Virus record (IMG/VR): IMGVR_UViG_3300009008_000141
Location: 1-34,030 of that record
Reading direction: 5' to 3' (one strand)
From: a virus
DNA length: 34,030 bases
Below, piece by piece: positions 31,301 to 34,030 of the stretch. Each line of letters opens with the position of its first letter. Position 1 is the stretch's first letter. The translations under genes and the position numbers were made by a program. A model generated the notes under the pieces. It was not told the DNA's origin. It ran no database searches and was given only the letters and a program-made list of their open reading frames with translations.

Positions 31301-31406
31301 CGTTACTATCAATCAGTGATCGATAGAGCTGATCAAAAACCTCTCTATATTCAAAATGATATTTAAGATTTCTAATGTGGGTGTCCGCAATATGCGCGAA
31401 TCTCAT
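28305..31406 (-). CDS. Fused Mre11-Rad50 (SbcD-SbcC; gp47-gp46) recombination nuclease
   Basis: One 1033-residue chain contains both halves of the complex that T4 makes as gp47 and gp46. Residues 1 to about 330 form a metallophosphoesterase with all Mre11 motifs: D8-T-H10, CGD44, GNH80D, H148 and GDIH183. After a short linker comes the Rad50 ATPase: Walker A GKNFSGKS (395-402), a coiled coil of about 330 residues broken by the zinc hook C714-S-G-C717, the signature MGSGAEK (943-949), Walker B LFILDEP (971-977) and a closing H-loop ISHLD. The complex resects DNA ends and feeds recombination-dependent replication. Every catalytic motif is intact, so both activities should be present. It has its own sigma70-type promoter and GGAGG ribosome site. 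The fusion is the main oddity. Confidence 0.95.
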   Translation of the reverse strand: MRFAHIADTHIRNLKYHFEYREVFDQLYRSLIDSNVDYIIHCGDIAHTKTQISPEFVDMARDFFENLSNIAPTYIILGNHDGNLRNHNRQDALSPIVKAIGSPNLHLIKNAGEVHLDDKFCLNVLSVFDEENWVDPTDPDKINIALYHGAIDKSKTDLNWTLGGDHDIEIFSEFDFAFLGDIHKTQPLDKDGRIWYAGSTVQQNFGESLDKGYLLWDIESKDEFTNKLITFDNPKPFITIPLTNKGDLPDDISVPKGARLRLVSDSSISLDKMRHAVEIIKYRHDPESVTYLNRAATKKITLDSGDGFEQKDLRDLKTQEDLIKGYLKDFQVSDDVMKRVLDLNSRYNKAIEQKEDTYRNISWSLKSLEWDNMFNYGEGNRIDFAKLEGIVGIFGKNFSGKSSVVDSLLFSLYNSTSKSVRRNLNVINQNEDKCSVRAIVGVDDKTYLIDRRAEKYVKKLKGEETLEAKTDLDFETVDLLGNRTSLNGTSRQDTDRNIRKYFGTLDDFLSTSMASQLDSLSFVNEGSTKRKEILAKFLDLEIFDKKFKMAKEDSSLTKGALKKLEDVDYDSMIEEAKKKITESEIAIVRNKAICETLKEDIQEISLEMSEVQEKIDSVPTEIIDIKSLRKKISREENKVEHLSDKNDSTQNELRESQALYSKIEDFLGEFDIGSYQEKREKIIENKDRLEFLLSQMKWISEEKTKLVRKGDMMCSGCSEILGSVIKEKEANMSAISTEINNVGSGLKSEEQQKIDEYIEKYNRLLDKKNTVANSMAEMQISLEKNKTEILRSKHVLKDLSAKEQEYESNREAIENLESLLGHRRECEKIHQIKQKEYDQCHEDMLSFHKSYGSMEEKLKSLKEQQGEYKTLATDFAAYDLLMSCAHPNGISYNIIKERLPIINQEIAKILTNIVDFEIFIQNSDKKLDIFIKHPKHDPRPLEMGSGAEKTIASMALRLAFLTVSSLPKSDLFILDEPGTALDEENMEGFVRILDMVKGYFKTVILISHLDTLKDCVDMQISIERKSGFAHVNI

Positions 31407-31438
31407 GTATCCTCCATTTATCTAGATTATATTATAGT

Positions 31439-31467
31439 ATTATATTACAATCTGATAAAGGAGTCAA
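31439..31467 (-). promoter_or_regulatory. Sigma70-type promoter for the Mre11-Rad50 gene
   Basis: The sense strand has TTGACT (31462-31467), exactly 17 bases, then TATAAT (31439-31444): five of six and six of six consensus bases. The -35 overlaps the stop codon of the preceding gene, and transcripts would start about 25 bases before the ATG. It would be read by host RNA polymerase without phage factors. Confidence 0.75.
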
Positions 31468-31655
31468 GTACTTTCTTCGTTTAAGAACTTTACGAATTTT
31501 GTCAAAAAAGCTTGTCTGTCGTTTATGGACAAGTCCTTGAACTCTAGGATTAGTTTTTCTGCTATGTCGTTACCCAAAGTAGAAGAATCTGCTACAGTCA
31601 TTCTCTCTACTTCTTCGCGAATAATTTGCTTTATCTTCTTTCTAGTGATTTCCAT
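31464..31655 (-). CDS. Small unknown protein
   Basis: The 63-residue protein starts MEITRKKIKQIIREEVERM, a basic amphipathic helix I have seen at the N-termini of many environmental phage proteins, then a second helix (GNDIAEKLILEFKDLSINDR) and a third (QAFLTKFVKFLNEE). It is probably a small all-helical protein. There is no Cys or membrane segment. It lies between primase and the recombination nuclease and has a GGGAGA ribosome site. Its stop codon overlaps the -35 element of the next promoter. Function unknown; a replication accessory role is only suggested by context. Confidence 0.65.
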   Translation of the reverse strand: MEITRKKIKQIIREEVERMTVADSSTLGNDIAEKLILEFKDLSINDRQAFLTKFVKFLNEEST

Positions 31656-31668
31656 GTGGATGATCTCC

Positions 31669-32595
31669 CTAAAACCTCAAACACTGATATAAGTAGTCTG
31701 TCGAATCAATAATGGTCGCTTCTTTCTTTCTTGTCTCAAATTCAGACCTGGACATACTGCCCACATCCTCATACGGTGAGACGTCTACCTTATATACAGT
31801 TATATCATATTCTAGAAGCAAATTTATTATTCTTTTCTCTTTTTCGAATGCGTCTGGGTCCAAAGCCATGTATATGGTTGCTTTTTCTTTAATAATTTTT
31901 TGAAATAATTCAGAACCCTCTCTAAGGAAAGACCCCAAAATAGGAACCGCGTTGCCTGCGACGATGGCGTCGAACACGCCCTCGACCAAAACTACGGGCT
32001 TGTCCCAGTCAGTATATAAATCATTAAATACTATGTCCCTACTTGATGGAGGATTCTTATATTTTGGAAATTGATTACCATACGATCTTGCTATGAAATA
32101 GTTTAAGTCTCCATGATTATCAAAAGAAGGTACACATATTCTTCCAGCATATTCACCTTCGTCGCAAAACCCTATCTTCCATCTCAGGATATCTTCCTTC
32201 GTTACGCCCCTCTTCCTCAAGTACGACCTAGCATGGCGAGCACTTAGGGGTCCTGAATTTCCCGTCAAAGTCTTGAAAGACTCTGGCAAGTTAACAACTT
32301 CTGGAACCTTTGGTTCCTTTGTCTTGAAAAGGTCGTCGAAAGTAGTTATATCTACTGTTCCATCTAGGTCAGACCATCTCTTGTGTTCAGAATATGGAGC
32401 ATATCTCTTTAAGAGTTTTACAATCTTTAATCCGGAATATCCGCAAACCCAACATTTGAACACTCCTTTTTCGATATTTATAGATAGTTTTCTTTTGTCG
32501 TGGTCGCATTTGGGGCACTTAAATAGATATTCTTCTCCCGACTGGTAAGATCTGCCGAGGACCCCTTCTAGGATTTCAAGTTTTTCTCCTGCCAT
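31669..32595 (-). CDS. 61: DNA primase, DnaG/gp61 type
   Basis: The 308-residue protein has an N-terminal zinc ribbon (C27-x2-C30 and C48-x2-C51), a central RNA-polymerase-like region (about 105-200) and a TOPRIM fold with E205 in VLVEGVFDA and D246-x-D248 in YMALDPDAF. This is the domain order of DnaG-family primases, which make RNA primers for lagging-strand synthesis; T4 gp61 (342 residues) is the counterpart. It lacks the C-terminal helicase-binding domain of bacterial DnaG. The partner helicase (gp41) is not in the window. The gene overlaps the resolvase gene by 28 bases. Its ribosome site is weak, so translation is probably coupled. Confidence 0.9.
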   Translation of the reverse strand: MAGEKLEILEGVLGRSYQSGEEYLFKCPKCDHDKRKLSINIEKGVFKCWVCGYSGLKIVKLLKRYAPYSEHKRWSDLDGTVDITTFDDLFKTKEPKVPEVVNLPESFKTLTGNSGPLSARHARSYLRKRGVTKEDILRWKIGFCDEGEYAGRICVPSFDNHGDLNYFIARSYGNQFPKYKNPPSSRDIVFNDLYTDWDKPVVLVEGVFDAIVAGNAVPILGSFLREGSELFQKIIKEKATIYMALDPDAFEKEKRIINLLLEYDITVYKVDVSPYEDVGSMSRSEFETRKKEATIIDSTDYLYQCLRF

Positions 32596-33107
32596 TTAAT
32601 CAACCCTGCCTTTGCTATAACCCAGCTATCCGCACGATCTGTTACACCGGGTTTAGGATTGCCAAACTTTGTATATTCTACCTCGAAAGACGGGTTCTTG
32701 TCAAGAACAAAATCCAAAACAACTTCCTTTGCCTTTGTTCCTCGTGGAACAGTGATGCCGCAGGTCTTTCTCGCTTCGGATGCGGATATATAATTCGGCT
32801 TCTTTCCAAGCATTCTGAACGCTGTCCACGAAACCATGCCATTAAAGCTTTGTAATATTGACATCGTCTTCGCAGATGATCCTCCGGAATTAAAAAATTT
32901 AAATGGCTCTTCTATGTAGATCTCTTGTATCTTGTGTTTTAGGGCTATCCCCAAAAGCCAAAGTCGGACGCCTTCGGCCTTGTCAAATAAGTCTTTGAAA
33001 TGCTTTTTGTTCCTCATGTCCCACGATTCACACGCGACAATATTACCATCCATGTCGAGAATGGTCGCTCCTGTAATACTTGTTGAAATGTCTAGTCCTA
33101 AAATCAT
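32568..33107 (-). CDS. RuvC-like Holliday junction resolvase
   Basis: The 179-residue protein has an RNase H fold with the four acidic residues of RuvC in the right places: D6 in ILGLDIS, E66 in IYIEEPF, and D157 plus D160 in VTDRADSW. E. coli RuvC (173 residues) uses D7, E66, D138 and D141. RuvC resolvases cut four-way junctions. In T4 this job is done by the unrelated endonuclease VII (gp49), so this phage seems to use a different enzyme to debranch DNA before packaging. Its ATG overlaps the previous stop codon (ATGA), and it overlaps the primase, so the three form a coupled unit. Confidence 0.85.
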   Translation of the reverse strand: MILGLDISTSITGATILDMDGNIVACESWDMRNKKHFKDLFDKAEGVRLWLLGIALKHKIQEIYIEEPFKFFNSGGSSAKTMSILQSFNGMVSWTAFRMLGKKPNYISASEARKTCGITVPRGTKAKEVVLDFVLDKNPSFEVEYTKFGNPKPGVTDRADSWVIAKAGLIKWQEKNLKS

Positions 33108-33781
33108 TTAAAAGTCTGGTAAACGTATTGCATATATCTTATCAAAATTGCCTCTTTTCGTTCCTCATTTTCTGTGTGATACCACTGCCAGGCGGTAGTA
33201 TCTTTTACCATTTTAATCGCTTGTTTGAGATTTTTTATATTTTTTTTTAATATTTGTATGTGTTCTTTTTCTGGGTCCGGTGGGCTGATGTTCAAGTCTT
33301 CTGCTATTTCCAACAAATCTGACAAGTCTGCATTCTCTGAAGCCTGTTGTGCTCTCCTGAACAACTCCTCCTTCTTTTGTGCCTCTTCACTAGATACCCC
33401 TATAAGCGCATCTGGGTGGGACTCTCTTGCTATAGCCCTGTATAGCTTCTTAACACTCTTAGAGTCGGGATTCTTCTTCTTTATCTTCTTTGTGGGTAGC
33501 TCTTCTTCCTTTTCTTTTTTATTTTTTTGTTTTGCTCTTTTGCCGGCTTTACTCAGGTTTGATTTCTTTTTTGGCTCGTCCTCTTTTTTAGTCTTATTCA
33601 TGGCTCCCTGGAGAACTTCTTGTTCATCAATTGGACAAGTCTCGCAAACTTTGTTGTAGGCTTCAGCAAAATCTAGCTGCGCGTCTTCGAAGATCTCTTC
33701 ATCCATAATGAGTTCCGCTTTAAGGAATTTCGCCTCCAAGACAAGCATGTTGTAAAGCTTTTTATCTCTACTGACTAACAT
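33104..33781 (-). CDS. J-domain-like (DnaJ-type) protein
   Basis: This 225-residue protein has an N-terminal helical domain with CETC (46-49), a long Lys/Glu-rich linker (about 62-108), and a helix-turn-helix hairpin KKLYRAIARESHPDALIG in which HPD (122-124) follows a basic helix II, as in DnaJ. The next helix (AQKKEELFRRAQQASENA) fits helix III of a J-domain with its FRRAQQA pattern. A J-domain would recruit the host DnaK ATPase. The C-terminus is another charged helix bundle ending WQWYHTENEER-like. The canonical J-domain helix I is short or diverged, so a J-like fold is more secure than true cochaperone activity. Position next to resolvase and primase suggests replication. Confidence 0.7.
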   Translation of the reverse strand: MLVSRDKKLYNMLVLEAKFLKAELIMDEEIFEDAQLDFAEAYNKVCETCPIDEQEVLQGAMNKTKKEDEPKKKSNLSKAGKRAKQKNKKEKEEELPTKKIKKKNPDSKSVKKLYRAIARESHPDALIGVSSEEAQKKEELFRRAQQASENADLSDLLEIAEDLNISPPDPEKEHIQILKKNIKNLKQAIKMVKDTTAWQWYHTENEERKEAILIRYMQYVYQTFK

Positions 33782-33784
33782 GAT

Positions 33785-34030
33785 CTAGAAATCCAACTTT
33801 ATCTTGAATGTATAGTCCCTGTCCTCTGTTTTCCTTACCGGATTTGCGAGTTTCGCGATTGCTATAAGATTTCTATTTTTATCATATATGCCTATTTTCG
33901 ATATGTATGTTTGCTTACTAAAGGATCCCGTAGGATCAGAATATGGAGTATATTGCAGATTCTTTACCTTCAAACCTTTATGCTCTTTGAACGTAAAACT
34001 CGAAGTGTGAGGCAAAGATAATTGCCCTTT
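33785..34030 (-). CDS. C-terminal end of an unknown gene (5' truncated by window edge)
   Basis: The frame is open to the right edge of the window, so the true start is outside; the TTG at 34015 is not needed. The visible 81 residues are beta-rich and contain YTPYSDPTGSFSKQTYISK followed by IGIYDKNRNLIAIAKLANPV and KTEDRDYTFKIKLDF. The last part resembles a closing beta-sandwich of a virion or DNA-replication associated protein seen in other environmental phages, but I cannot name it. It ends four bases before the J-domain-like gene. Confidence 0.6.
   Translation of the reverse strand, partial: KGQLSLPHTSSFTFKEHKGLKVKNLQYTPYSDPTGSFSKQTYISKIGIYDKNRNLIAIAKLANPVRKTEDRDYTFKIKLDF

Noticed and set aside
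1-34030. tRNA genes, CRISPR arrays, integrase or attachment sites
   Set aside because: I saw no cloverleaf-like segment, no regularly spaced direct repeats and no recombinase gene. A tRNA or motif scan could still find something I missed by eye.

Overview
The window is a 34-kb piece of a tailed, contractile (myovirus) phage genome of the extended T4 superfamily. Every gene I can support lies on the minus strand, so transcription runs from the right end to the left end. Recognisable T4-type proteins are terminase gp17, portal gp20, prohead protease gp21, scaffold gp22, major capsid gp23, neck proteins gp13 and gp14, tail completion gp15, sheath gp18, tube gp19, a gp26-type baseplate/tail-assembly protein, primase gp61 and the gp46/gp47 recombination nuclease. 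Sequence identity to T4 looks low and the gene order is permuted (17-20-21-22-23-13-14-15-18-19-26-tape measure), so this is a distant ('far-T4') relative rather than a close T-even phage. Canonical Shine-Dalgarno sites precede most genes. The spanin-like gene pair suggests a Gram-negative host. I infer an aquatic environmental phage from the style of the tail-fibre repeats and the phage bS21 gene, but the window does not prove it.

Layout in transcription order. (1) 34030-31464 is a replication and recombination block: the end of an unknown gene, a J-domain-like protein, a RuvC-like resolvase, a DnaG-type primase and a small unknown protein. (2) 31406-28305 is one 1033-residue polypeptide that joins the Mre11/SbcD nuclease (gp47) to the Rad50/SbcC ATPase (gp46), behind a near-perfect sigma70-type promoter. 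(3) 28295-27231 holds three overlapping membrane genes resembling a holin and spanin cassette. (4) 27217-15960 is DNA packaging and head morphogenesis: a zinc protein, an unknown, gp17, gp20, two unknowns, a DUF1360-like membrane protein, an unlisted 33-codon ORF coupled to gp21, gp21, a small core-like protein, ribosomal protein bS21, two small unknowns, gp22 and gp23. (5) 15834-11221 holds a probable decoration or fibre protein, an H1-like basic protein, gp13, gp14, gp15, a Pro/Glu-repeat protein and a DUF5659-like protein. (6) 11061-1 is the tail: a 1256-residue repeat fibre, an oversized sheath, the tube, a zinc-ribbon gp26-type protein with an overlapping +1-frame ORF, a small protein and the start of the tape measure.

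Gene expression appears modular. Nine copies of a sense-strand motif ACTAWTTA lie in the 5' gaps of late genes, mostly 28-37 nt before the start codon. Four strong hairpins, three with a following T-tract, each lie just upstream of one of these motifs, giving terminator-then-promoter units that would isolate highly expressed structural genes such as sheath and the gene after major capsid. The most unusual items are the fused Mre11-Rad50 protein, this putative non-T4 late promoter motif, a candidate +1 programmed frameshift in the tail-assembly gene, and bS21 embedded in the head gene cluster.
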